Assembly: GCA_017849615.1 (NCBI GenBank) | Contig: JAFIGS010000029.1 | Span: 38,954-102,953 of the forward strand | DNA length: 64,000 bases | Source of the DNA: Pseudolabrys sp. | GTDB taxonomy: Bacteria > Pseudomonadota > Alphaproteobacteria > Rhizobiales > Xanthobacteraceae | Direction of reading: 5' to 3' | In this document: positions 20,053 through 30,611 of the stretch, in pieces | Layout: every line of letters starts with the position of its first letter | Position numbering within the stretch: the first letter of the stretch is position 1 | Notes under the pieces: model-generated | The model's input: the letters and a program-made list of their open reading frames with translations, nothing else | The model's database searches: none | Told to the model about the DNA's origin: nothing | Program-made: the position numbers and the translations under genes

Positions 20053-21222
20053 CTACTTCGCCATGAACGCCCTGATCCGCTCGGCCTGCGGCGCCACCGC
20101 CAGCACGCCGTTGAGATGCCCGTTCGGTCCGGGCAGTTGCGCGGTCTCGACCGGCGTTCCACCGGCCGCGATCTTGCGCGCGCCCTCCTCGACGAATGGC
20201 GCGTAGAACACGAGATCGGTCGGCGAATAGAGCACCAAAGCCGGCGCCTTGATCTTCGCGGTGTCGGCATTGGCGAGCTGATTGGCCTTGGCGAGATAGA
20301 TCAGCGAATTGGCATCGGAGGTCGCCGCGCGCGCCGCCGCCGCCGCGTCGATGGCGGTCTCGATCCTGAACTGGTTGTCCATCGCCGCCGCCGGATCCCT
20401 GGCCGCGTCCGCCGGCGCATTGCCGAATGTCTTGGCCGCCCATTCCCAATGGTTGGCGTGCAGCGTCACGATCTTGAGCGCCAGCTTGAGGCCGTCGGCC
20501 GGCGGCTTGCCGCCGTAATAGTCGCCGCCGTTCCAGTTCGGATCGAGCTTGATCGGCGCCGCCCAGATGTTGAGCCACTCGATGAGAAACGCGTCGCCGC
20601 CGGGGGCGCCGATCACCGGGATGATGCGATCGACGGCTTCGGGAAAACTCGCCGCCCATTCATAGGTCTGCAGCGCGCCCATCGACGCGCCGGCCACCGC
20701 GTGCAGCTTCTTGATGCCGAGGCTGTCGATCAGCGCCTTCTGCACGCGCACGAAATCCTTGATGCTCACTACGGGAAAACGCATGCCATAAGGCTTGCCG
20801 GTGTCCGGATCGATGCTGGCCGGGCCGGTGGTGATGACGTTCGGCGCGTTAACGTTGAGATTGACCAAGGTGTCGGACGACAGGACGAAGTACTTGTCGG
20901 TATCGATCGCCTTGCCGGGGCCAATCAGATAGTCCCAATAGCCGGCCGCCTTGTCGTCCTTGCTGTATTTGCCGAAGGCGTGGCTGGTGCCGGAGAAGAA
21001 GTGCGCGATGAGGATGGCGTTGGACTTGTCGGCATTGAGCGTGCCGGCCGACTGCCAGCCGATCTTCACGTCCTTGATGGTGGCGCCGCCGACCGTGGTG
21101 TAGCTCGGCATCGAGAATGTCTTCTTCTCGACGATGAGATCGCTCTGCGCGAGCGCAGCGCTTGTGCCGAACGACAGCGCGCCGGCCAATGCCAGACCGA
21201 CGAACCACGACCTGCGCAGCAT
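20053..21222 (-). CDS. Exported MetX-like alpha/beta hydrolase
   Basis: A 389-residue alpha/beta-hydrolase of the homoserine O-acetyltransferase group. Residues 1-26 form a signal peptide (cut near ALAQSD), unlike cytoplasmic MetX. The triad is Ser180 in AGASMGALQ, Asp336 in SPTDLVF and His369 in NGHLNG. The LSSDTLVNLN segment occupies the place of the MetX loop that usually reads as a substrate-binding NVLGGC-type motif, so true homoserine acetyltransferase activity is doubtful. Likely a periplasmic esterase or acyltransferase with unknown substrate. Confidence 0.82.
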   Translation of the reverse strand: MLRRSWFVGLALAGALSFGTSAALAQSDLIVEKKTFSMPSYTTVGGATIKDVKIGWQSAGTLNADKSNAILIAHFFSGTSHAFGKYSKDDKAAGYWDYLIGPGKAIDTDKYFVLSSDTLVNLNVNAPNVITTGPASIDPDTGKPYGMRFPVVSIKDFVRVQKALIDSLGIKKLHAVAGASMGALQTYEWAASFPEAVDRIIPVIGAPGGDAFLIEWLNIWAAPIKLDPNWNGGDYYGGKPPADGLKLALKIVTLHANHWEWAAKTFGNAPADAARDPAAAMDNQFRIETAIDAAAAARAATSDANSLIYLAKANQLANADTAKIKAPALVLYSPTDLVFYAPFVEEGARKIAAGGTPVETAQLPGPNGHLNGVLAVAPQAERIRAFMAK

Positions 21223-21342
21223 AGGACGCCTCCTCCATTGTTATGGCGGCAGCCTAGCGCATTCCCGCCGCTCCGGCGCGGGCTCAAACGCAAAAGGCGC
21301 GCGGTTTCCCGCGCGCCTGATCCGTCACGGCCGATACCGTCC

Positions 21343-21849
21343 TCAGAACGGGATCTCGTCGTCCATGTCGTTGCCGCGGCCACCGCCGCCGGCCATGGCC
21401 GGCTGCCGGCGCTGACCGCCACCGCCGCTCGGGCCGCTGGAGCCGAAGTCATCGCTCGAGCCGAAGTCGCCGCCGCCGGAGCTGGCGCCGCCGCCGCTGC
21501 GGCCGTCGAGCATGGTCAGCGTCGAGTTGAAGCCCTGCAGCACGACCTCGGTCGAGTAACGGTCCTGACCGTCCTTGTCCTGCCACTTGCGGGTCTGCAG
21601 CGCGCCTTCGATGTAAACTTTCGAGCCCTTCTTCACATATTGCTCGATGACCTTGCACAGGCCTTCGTTGAACACGACGACGCGGTGCCACTCGGTCTTT
21701 TCCTTGCGCTCGCCGGTGTTCTTGTCGCGCCACGTCTCCGACGTCGCGATGCGCAGGTTGGCGATCGGCCGGCCGTCCTGCGTGCGGCGAATTTCCGGAT
21801 CGGCGCCCAGATTGCCGATCAAAATCACTTTGTTGACGCTACCCGCCAT
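21343..21849 (-). CDS. ssb: Single-stranded DNA-binding protein
   Basis: A 168-residue SSB that coats single-stranded DNA in replication and repair. It has an N-terminal OB fold ([51 protein letters not shown]), a Gly/Ser-rich linker from about 117 to 158, and the conserved acidic tip DMDDEIPF that recruits partner proteins. The start at 21849 gives MAGSVNKV; upstream in-frame residues lack OB-fold character. A GTTC-N7-GTTC SOS box lies 256 bases upstream. Confidence 0.97.
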   Translation of the reverse strand: MAGSVNKVILIGNLGADPEIRRTQDGRPIANLRIATSETWRDKNTGERKEKTEWHRVVVFNEGLCKVIEQYVKKGSKVYIEGALQTRKWQDKDGQDRYSTEVVLQGFNSTLTMLDGRSGGGASSGGGDFGSSDDFGSSGPSGGGGQRRQPAMAGGGGRGNDMDDEIPF

Positions 21850-22302
21850 GATGCTCTCCGCTGGCTGACCGATCTGCCGACAAAAGCCGAACCGAACGTT
21901 CTTGAACTTAATCTTGCGCCGCGAAGGCGCAACGCAACCGGTCGCCGTTTTCGTCAAAGGAGCGCGCGCTTGGCGGCGCTCTCTGTTCAAACTCACCCTA
22001 CCGGCGCGGCATGGGAGGCGTCTTGGCCCGCCGCCCTTAATCCACAGCGGATCGCGCCCGCGCCCTCGTCATGATGCGCGCTGGGCCACAACCGTTATAG
22101 GAATGTTCCTATTTTGTTCTAGCGACAGCGACCCTCGGTGTCAACCGAAGCGTCCCGGGAATCGCACGATCATGAAGCCATTTTCGTCAATGCAACTTAT
22201 AGGCGCGAATCATCCACAGAAATGTTATCTTCGCTCATCCCGTCCTGTGGCGTCCTCAGTTCCTGTCTTGCGTTTTTCCATCGGAAAACCAGGAGGATCG
22301 CG
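21850..22302. other. Intergenic region between ssb and the first omp gene
   Basis: 453 bases with no gene I can support. It holds the divergent promoters of ssb and the first outer-membrane gene, an SOS box at 22105-22119, and an AGGAGG ribosome site at 22291-22296. Short open frames here have no ribosome sites or protein-like composition. Confidence 0.6.
22105..22119 (+). promoter_or_regulatory. LexA (SOS) box
   Basis: GTTC at 22105-22108 and GTTC at 22116-22119 are separated by exactly seven bases (CTATTTT). This is the alphaproteobacterial LexA operator GTTC-N7-GTTC. It lies between ssb and the first omp gene and most plausibly controls ssb; the other possible target is the omp gene 184 bases away. 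Confidence 0.7.
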
Positions 22303-22983
22303 ATGACGCGTCTCATCCGTGCGCTTTCGTTCGGGCTGATCGCTGCGGCGATGACGGCGACGTCATTGGCGGCCGACCTGCCCCGCGGCATCTACAAGGC
22401 CCCGCCTCTGCCGGCTTACGTGCCGTACAGCTGGACCGGCATCTATGTCGGCGCCAATGGCGGCTACGGCTGGGGCAAGGCCCACATCACCAACGCGCTC
22501 GCCGACTTCACCACCAATTCGCAATACGGTTGGCTGGCCGGCGTCACGGTCGGCTACAACATGCAAACCGGCGTCTGGGTCTGGGGTCTCGAGGGCGACA
22601 TCGACTACGCCTTCATCAAGGGCAATGGCTCGAACGTCGCGACCTGCGGCATCAACAATTGCGAAGTGAAAAACACCTGGGTCGCCACGGCGCGCGGCCG
22701 CGTCGGCTATGCGATGGACCGCTGGCTGCCTTACGTCACCGGCGGCGCCGCCTTCGCCGGCGCCAAGATCACGACCGACACCGGCAGCAACACAAAGACC
22801 ACCACCGGCTGGACCGTCGGCGGCGGCGTCGAATACGGCATCAGCCGCGCGTGGTCGGTGAAAGCGGAATATCTCTACGCCGATCTCGGCAAGGCCACCT
22901 GCGATGCCGGCGTGTGCGGGCTCGAGACAACCTTCCGGCCGAGAATCAACATGGTGCGCGCCGGCGTGAACGTCCGATTCTGA
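22303..22983 (+). CDS. Outer-membrane beta-barrel protein, Omp25-like (copy 1)
   Basis: A 226-residue porin-like protein. The signal peptide is cut near SLAADLP, followed by the linker APPLPAYVPY and the family start YSWTGIYVGANGGYGWG. Amphipathic strands continue through ARGRVGYAMD and VGGGVEYG to the terminal MVRAGVNVRF, whose final Phe is the BAM signal. It carries four cysteines (two pairs, TCGINNC and CDAGVC), unlike the next two paralogues. An AGGAGG ribosome site precedes the ATG. The Rhizobiales family is often surface-exposed and immunogenic. Confidence 0.9.
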   Translation: MTRLIRALSFGLIAAAMTATSLAADLPRGIYKAPPLPAYVPYSWTGIYVGANGGYGWGKAHITNALADFTTNSQYGWLAGVTVGYNMQTGVWVWGLEGDIDYAFIKGNGSNVATCGINNCEVKNTWVATARGRVGYAMDRWLPYVTGGAAFAGAKITTDTGSNTKTTTGWTVGGGVEYGISRAWSVKAEYLYADLGKATCDAGVCGLETTFRPRINMVRAGVNVRF

Positions 22984-23005
22984 TTCCGGCCATCCGCGCC
23001 CATAC

Positions 23006-23029
23006 GGCCGGCCCGCGGGCCGGCCTTTT
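23006..23029 (+). terminator. Rho-independent terminator after omp copy 1
   Basis: GGCCGGCCC pairs with GGGCCGGCC, probably with the inner bases open as a loop, followed by TTTT. It lies 22 bases after the stop codon. Confidence 0.7.
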
Positions 23030-23267
23030 CGTGTCGCAATTCGGGCGGCATTGCGGCGCCGATAGCGACAGCGGGTTGTTGCCCGCCCACGGCACTCGTT
23101 TTAGGTATGAAAAGTTCCGTAAGGTTCCGTTAACTCCTTGAAGTTCCATGTGATATTAGCTCTCCGCGTGACTAAAATGGCACAGCATTTTGTCCGGAAC
23201 GGTGTATGACAATGCTACCGCAGCGGCTGCTAGGGCCGCCTGCTCTTGCAATACTCCGGAGGTTTTA

Positions 23268-23930
23268 ATGCGCACTCTTACCGCCATCGGCGCCGCTCTC
23301 GCCGTCGTGGGCATCGCTACCGCCGCGTCGGCGGCCGACATGCCGGTCCGTAACTACACCAAGGCGCCGGCCTATGCGCCGCCGGCCCTTTACAACTGGA
23401 CTGGTTTCTACGCCGGCGTGAACGCTGGCGGCGCCTGGTCGCGCGCCGGCACCAACTTCGGCGACGCCTCGGGCTTCGTCGGCGGTGGTCAGATCGGCTA
23501 CAACTGGCAGGCCATGGGTAGCCCGCTAGTGCTCGGCCTCGAAGCCGACTTCCAGGGCACCTCGCTGAAGAACACCGCCTCGGCGGCTGGCATCACCGGC
23601 GAAGCCAAGGTTCCGGCCTTCGGCACCGTGCGCGGCCGCATCGGCTACGCCTGGGATCGCTTCATGGTGTACGGCACCGGCGGCTGGGCTTACAGCAACA
23701 CCAAGGCCACCGTCTCCGGCCCGGCCGGTTCGGTCTCCGACTCGCGTTGGGGTTCGGGCTACACCCTGGGCGGCGGCGCGGAATGGGCCTTCATGGGTCC
23801 GTGGAGCCTCAAGGCCGAGTACCTCTACGTCAAGGCCCGCAGCGTCGACCTGACCCTCGGCGGCGTTCCGTTCAGCACCGGCGACTACCACTACAACGTG
23901 GTGCGCGCCGGCCTGAACTACCGCTTCTAA
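23268..23930 (+). CDS. Outer-membrane beta-barrel protein, Omp25-like (copy 2)
   Basis: A 220-residue paralogue of its neighbours. Signal peptide cut near ASAADMP, then a Pro/Ala/Tyr linker (KAPAYAPPALY), NWTGFYAGVNAGG, GGGQIGYNWQ, VRGRIGYAWDRFMVYGTGGWAY and the terminal VVRAGLNYRF. The CCGGAGG ribosome site and the ATG at 23268 fix the start; in-frame codons upstream read through leader sequence without signal-peptide character. It has its own terminator. Confidence 0.92.
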   Translation: MRTLTAIGAALAVVGIATAASAADMPVRNYTKAPAYAPPALYNWTGFYAGVNAGGAWSRAGTNFGDASGFVGGGQIGYNWQAMGSPLVLGLEADFQGTSLKNTASAAGITGEAKVPAFGTVRGRIGYAWDRFMVYGTGGWAYSNTKATVSGPAGSVSDSRWGSGYTLGGGAEWAFMGPWSLKAEYLYVKARSVDLTLGGVPFSTGDYHYNVVRAGLNYRF

Positions 23931-23954
23931 GCCGAAGCCACTTCACTGCTCGGG

Positions 23955-23984
23955 AAAGGCCGGCCTTGCGCCGGCCTTTTTCTT
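23955..23984 (+). terminator. Rho-independent terminator after omp copy 2
   Basis: Ten-base arms AAAGGCCGGC and GCCGGCCTTT close a five-base loop and lead into TTTCTTT, 24 bases after the stop codon. Confidence 0.88.
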
Positions 23985-24113
23985 TGCCTGCGTCCGCGGC
24001 GGCAGCGCCCCGCGATATTAACATCCCATAAAGACGACTCAACGCACGGTCGGCGTCAGAGCATTCAAGCTCCGCGTAATGCGTGTCACTGTCACCAACC
24101 GATGAGGATCGCG

Positions 24114-24761
24114 ATGAAGCGCATTTATGCGTTGCTATTCGCTGGCGCCTGCATGCCGGCACTCGCAATGTCGACGGCCTCGGCCGCCGACCTGCCCTAC
24201 AAAGCCCCCGCTCCGGCCTACTATGCGCCGGCGTTTTCGTGGACCGGCTTCTACGCCGGCATCAACGGCGGCTACGGCTGGTCGAGCTCCTTCGCCGACA
24301 ACGCCAAGGGCGCGGTCTATGGCGGCCAGCTCGGCTACAACTGGCAGCTCGGCAGCTTCGTCCTCGGCCTCGAAGGCGACTTCCAGGGCTCGAGCATCAA
24401 GGCGTCGCAGAATCTCGGCGGCGGCGTCACCGTCGAAGGCAAGATTCCGGCTTTCGCCACGGTGCGTGGCCGCGTCGGCTACGCCTTCAACCGCGCACTG
24501 ATCTACGGCACCGGCGGCTGGGCCTACACCGACTCCAAGCTGAAGATTTCCGGCCCCGGCGGCTCGGCCGAAGCTTCGAACTGGAGCTCGGGATGGACGC
24601 TCGGCGGCGGCCTGGAATGGGCGGTCTGGGACCGCTGGAGCGTCAAGGGCGAATATCTCTACGTCGCCTCCGGCGACACGACCGTCACCATCGTCGGCGC
24701 CACGGCGAGCGGCAGCTACAAATACAACGTCGTCCGCGCCGGCCTGAACTACCGGTTCTGA
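24114..24761 (+). CDS. Outer-membrane beta-barrel protein, Omp25-like (copy 3)
   Basis: A 215-residue barrel closely similar to copy 2. Signal peptide cut near ASAADLP, linker APAPAYYAPA, SWTGFYAGINGGYGW, YGGQLGYNWQ, VRGRVGYAFNRALIYGTGGWAY and terminal VVRAGLNYRF. The ATG at 24114 is preferred over that at 24102 because GAGGATCGCG then acts as its ribosome site, in the same spacing as copy 1. Separate leader and terminator indicate independent transcription. Confidence 0.92.
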   Translation: MKRIYALLFAGACMPALAMSTASAADLPYKAPAPAYYAPAFSWTGFYAGINGGYGWSSSFADNAKGAVYGGQLGYNWQLGSFVLGLEGDFQGSSIKASQNLGGGVTVEGKIPAFATVRGRVGYAFNRALIYGTGGWAYTDSKLKISGPGGSAEASNWSSGWTLGGGLEWAVWDRWSVKGEYLYVASGDTTVTIVGATASGSYKYNVVRAGLNYRF

Positions 24762-24782
24762 TCGAGGCGACAGCGACACTGA

Positions 24783-24815
24783 AAAGGGCCGGCCTCGCGC
24801 CGGCCCTTTATTATT
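24783..24815 (+). terminator. Rho-independent terminator after omp copy 3
   Basis: Eleven-base arms AAAGGGCCGGC and GCCGGCCCTTT close a five-base loop, followed by ATTATT. It is 21 bases after the stop codon. Confidence 0.85.
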
Positions 24816-24911
24816 GGCGGAACGGCTCATGTGCCGCCCTTATCCCCGCTCCGCACCGCGCCGGTTGAAAGCTGCAGGAAACCCGCCCGCTGCCCCTAGC
24901 GAACCGGCCGC

Positions 24912-24926
24912 GTTCTCACTACGTTC
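24912..24926 (+). promoter_or_regulatory. LexA (SOS) box of uvrA
   Basis: GTTC at 24912-24915 and GTTC at 24923-24926 are separated by exactly seven bases (TCACTAC), 84 bases before the uvrA start. This matches the alphaproteobacterial LexA operator known upstream of uvrA in the group. Confidence 0.82.
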
Positions 24927-25010
24927 CTACCTGTCGTGTGCTCCAGTGGACCCTGCGTTGGCCGCCGGAACGCCGGCTTTTTGCCGCGCCAACAGGTTCC
25001 TTCCCGTACC

Positions 25011-27965
<2,955 letters not shown>

Positions 27966-27973
27966 GCAAAACC

Positions 27974-29326
27974 ATGCCAGTCTTCTCTCGTCGAAGACTT
28001 CAAGAAATGTTCAGCTACCTAGAGTCTTCTTTAGGAAATGGAGAAGCTATCGATCTACTTAGTCGCCTTGAAGGCCGCGACACAAATGCGGCATTGGCGG
28101 CAGAGATCGAATTGGGACTCTTGTGGTCAATATCGAATGTTTCCGAGACTGAGTTGCATCCGGCCCTCCAAACAAAGCGGAGACCCGAAGCATATTGCGC
28201 AAGCCTATTCCCCAGCGCGCCAGCCTACATCGAAATTACAGCAATCTCTGACGACACTTTCTCCGACCGCGACAAAATGGAGCGTGTGGCAAATATTGTA
28301 TCTGGATTTGCAAACCGCATTGCTAAATCCGCCAATCAACACCTGTACTTCGAGTTCACCGAACAAAGCGGCTTTCAAAACGGGCGTTTCCATCGTAGCC
28401 GACGCGTCACTTCTGATTTTGCCTTAACCGAAGAATTCGAACGGTCAATACGAGAATGGCTCGTGTCAGATCGCAGAGAACAAAGCAAAGTCCGACTAAC
28501 CAACGACAAGATCGACGTCGTTATAAGCTGGAAAAAGTCTGTACACAAAGAAGGCCGAACATTCTCGTCTATGCCGGCCATAGCCTATCATAAAGAAGAC
28601 AATCCTATTTATCGCCGGCTGCAAGAAAAGCGCTCCCAATTATCTGGTGTCCCAAAAGGGGCGTTAAAATGCATCTTTCTTGGAGATGCAGGTTGTAACG
28701 CTCTTCATGATTTGAAACCGATAAACCAAGGCTCTCACGCAGTCAGCGGAGAACAGATTATTTGGCATTTCCTTGACAGAGCACCAATTGATTTAGTGGC
28801 TGTTTTTTCTCCGCAACGACAGAATATGTACGATTTTCGTTCGCGGCGGATTTGGCGAGTGACTTATTTCGATAAACGAAATGCAAGCGAGGCAGCCGCA
28901 AAATCAGCCACGGATGCACTTGAGTATGTCGGGCTACAAAATATAGCCTCTAAACTTCCTGCGCCTCAATACGAGGGCTACCAAGCGCGATCGCTACATC
29001 GGCAGGGATCGTTTGATCCCCAAGCACGCGGTCAATATCTCGGCTGGGCAATGAGTACACGAGGCGGTCTAATGACAGCAGAAATAAAATTATCAGCTCG
29101 TTTGGTACTAGAATATTTATCTGGCCGCATCACACTAGACCAATTTCGCCATTTCGGCGGAAACCCAGACGCACTAAACTCAATGTTGTCATCGGGCCAA
29201 ACGCTAAAAGAGGTTCGAATTGAGAGCGCCGGAGTTGATGAAGACGACGATTATTTTGTGTTCACCCTAGACATAGACCCTGCCGCTTCACCGCTTAAGC
29301 CCGCAGGACGGATTAACGAAGCGTAA
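27974..29326 (+). CDS. Unrecognised 450-residue protein on an A+T-rich segment
   Basis: Starts eight bases after uvrA but in another reading frame, with base composition and codon use visibly A+T-richer than everything around it, so probably acquired. I do not recognise the family. Visible features are KRRPEAYC followed 12 residues later by YIEITAIS, a spacing reminiscent of P-D and E-x-K of restriction-like nucleases but with Thr in place of Lys, and a later NPIYRRLQEKRSQLSGVPKG. The C terminus is acidic (DEDDDYF). No signal, membrane segment or ATPase motif. The TAA stop lies within a palindromic repeat. Confidence 0.75.
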   Translation: MPVFSRRRLQEMFSYLESSLGNGEAIDLLSRLEGRDTNAALAAEIELGLLWSISNVSETELHPALQTKRRPEAYCASLFPSAPAYIEITAISDDTFSDRDKMERVANIVSGFANRIAKSANQHLYFEFTEQSGFQNGRFHRSRRVTSDFALTEEFERSIREWLVSDRREQSKVRLTNDKIDVVISWKKSVHKEGRTFSSMPAIAYHKEDNPIYRRLQEKRSQLSGVPKGALKCIFLGDAGCNALHDLKPINQGSHAVSGEQIIWHFLDRAPIDLVAVFSPQRQNMYDFRSRRIWRVTYFDKRNASEAAAKSATDALEYVGLQNIASKLPAPQYEGYQARSLHRQGSFDPQARGQYLGWAMSTRGGLMTAEIKLSARLVLEYLSGRITLDQFRHFGGNPDALNSMLSSGQTLKEVRIESAGVDEDDDYFVFTLDIDPAASPLKPAGRINEA

Positions 29327-29378
29327 TCCGCCATTCCATGGCGCCGGCACGGCGGGTTACGCCTTCAGCTAACCCGCC
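29309..29378. repeat. Palindromic repeat spanning the stop codon of the 450-residue gene
   Basis: Two hairpins: CGGATTA (29309-29315) with TAATCCG (29324-29330), and GGCGGGTTA (29351-29359) with TAACCCGCC (29370-29378). The sequence type (GGATTA...GCGTAATCCGCC...GCTAACCCGCCCTAC) is a widespread REP-like element in proteobacteria. The stop TAA of the preceding gene is part of the first 3' arm. Confidence 0.75.
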
Positions 29379-29444
29379 CTACATCGGCGAGGATGGTCAA
29401 GCTCACCCATGACAAATCCTCGCCTCACCGCTATATTTCCCCTC

Positions 29445-29614
29445 ATGACCATCGAAGACCTAGAAAAGGCCGTCGCCAAATTGCCGCCCGACGAACTCGC
29501 GAAATTCCGCGACTGGTTCGCGGCGTTTGACGGCGCGCGCTTCGACGAGAAGATCGAGTTTGCCGCCATGGCAGCAAACTCGATCGTTTGACCGACGAAG
29601 CTCCGGATTGGTAG
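29445..29614 (+). pseudogene. Broken RelB/ParD-like antitoxin remnant
   Basis: From the ATG at 29445 the frame gives MTIEDLEKAVAKLPPDEL and AKFRDWFAAFDGARFDEKIE, the N-terminal half of a common small antitoxin family, then ends early at 29591 as FAAMAANSIV. Restoring one base at about 29573-29576 gives MAGKLDRLTDEAPDW and a stop at 29612-29614, matching the usual antitoxin end (AGKLDxLxxEA). So a one-base deletion is likely. No toxin gene follows; the next gene is on the other strand. An in-frame ATG at 29409 is upstream but lacks family character. Confidence 0.7.
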
Positions 29615-29621
29615 TTGGTCT

Positions 29622-30062
29622 TCAAGCGGCGCGCTTCGTACCCATGCCCGGAAACGACAGCCCTTTAAGGAGCGAGATCGATACTTTCAGGTCTTCGCGA
29701 ATTCTAGCTATTCGATCTGTTTGATCTATCTCGCCGAGGCGCAAATCGCATATTGCGAGGCAATTGACGATGTTGTCGCGGCGGGCCGGTCGGAATATCT
29801 TACCGTTCTTACCGGGCCTCATCTCCAGCCATTGAATTTGTATGCCTTCAGCCTCGGCCGGCACGTCGCAGTTGGCTAAGAAATCGTGTGCTGTACTTAG
29901 GTCAACTGCATCATTCTCGCGTGCCAAGCCTATCCAGCTTCTCTGAAGCCCCTCAGGCGTGCCCTCAAACGCCGTCTCCATTTCCGTCGCAAGGTCATAG
30001 ACATCGTAACGCGCCTGCTCAATTGCTTCTTTGAGAGTATTGGCAGCCCAACTCTTGCGCAT
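29622..30062 (-). CDS. Unrecognised 146-residue protein
   Basis: The ATG at 30062 has an excellent ribosome site (AGGGAGGTG); residues upstream of it are not protein-like. The product is soluble: a helical N-terminal half (KEAIEQARYDVYDLATEMETAF) and a C-terminal part with CLAICDLRLGEID. Composition is less G+C-rich than the chromosomal background, as in the neighbouring 450-residue gene, supporting joint acquisition. No known domain, signal or membrane segment. It lies with its 3' end against the antitoxin remnant. Confidence 0.65.
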   Translation of the reverse strand: MRKSWAANTLKEAIEQARYDVYDLATEMETAFEGTPEGLQRSWIGLARENDAVDLSTAHDFLANCDVPAEAEGIQIQWLEMRPGKNGKIFRPARRDNIVNCLAICDLRLGEIDQTDRIARIREDLKVSISLLKGLSFPGMGTKRAA

Positions 30063-30611
30063 TGAACACCTCCCTTTTTGAAACATCACAAGCATGCTCC
30101 TGGAGGGAACTTCAAGAGGTCTGACATCCCGCGGACCGGCATATTTTATTCCTACTTCCCCTTGACTTCCCTCCTATGACTTAATACCCTCACTTCCGCT
30201 CGCCCCGTCGAGGGGTGCGAACCGGTTGCTCCGGCTCGTTGGGGTGAGCGCGGCGCCCGCGGCTCGTGCCCTCGCAAGGCATGAGGCTCGGGCGGCGCCG
30301 GGGCTCCGCCCGCCGGCACTATGACCGGCCGCGAGGAGCTCGCTGATGGTGCGCGCTACCCGCCTCCCGTTTGGAGGCGGATCAGCCGCCAGAAGCGCGG
30401 CCCGGCGCCGTAATGACGCCGCCGGCGGCGCGCCGGGAGGCGCCACGCGGCTCGAAAGAGCTGCGTGCACAGAAGGCACGTCGCGCCACCCGGCGCGCCG
30501 TCCCCCTCGCCTCGTCTGGCGAGGGCCACGAGACCCCACGACCCGGGCGCCGTTGCGCCGCGGGAACGCCAACGCGCGCCTCATCGCATCACCGGCATCC
30601 AGGAGCACATA
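30063..30611. other. Gene-free, G+C-rich structured region
   Basis: 549 bases without a gene I can support. The first 110 are A+T-richer and contain the promoter of the 146-residue gene. From about 30180 the sequence turns very G+C-rich with many short inverted repeats, for example CCCTCGC/GCGAGGG at 30504-30525 and several GGCGCC cores. Long open frames here are artefacts of G+C content. It may be a multi-copy non-coding element. Confidence 0.55.

Noticed and set aside
21888-21906. GAAC repeats close to the ssb start
   Set aside because: Spacings are six and eleven bases; the box at 22105 fits exactly.
23114-23127. Possible SOS box GTTC-CGTAAG-GTTC
   Set aside because: Spacer is six bases, not the seven needed for the alphaproteobacterial LexA site.
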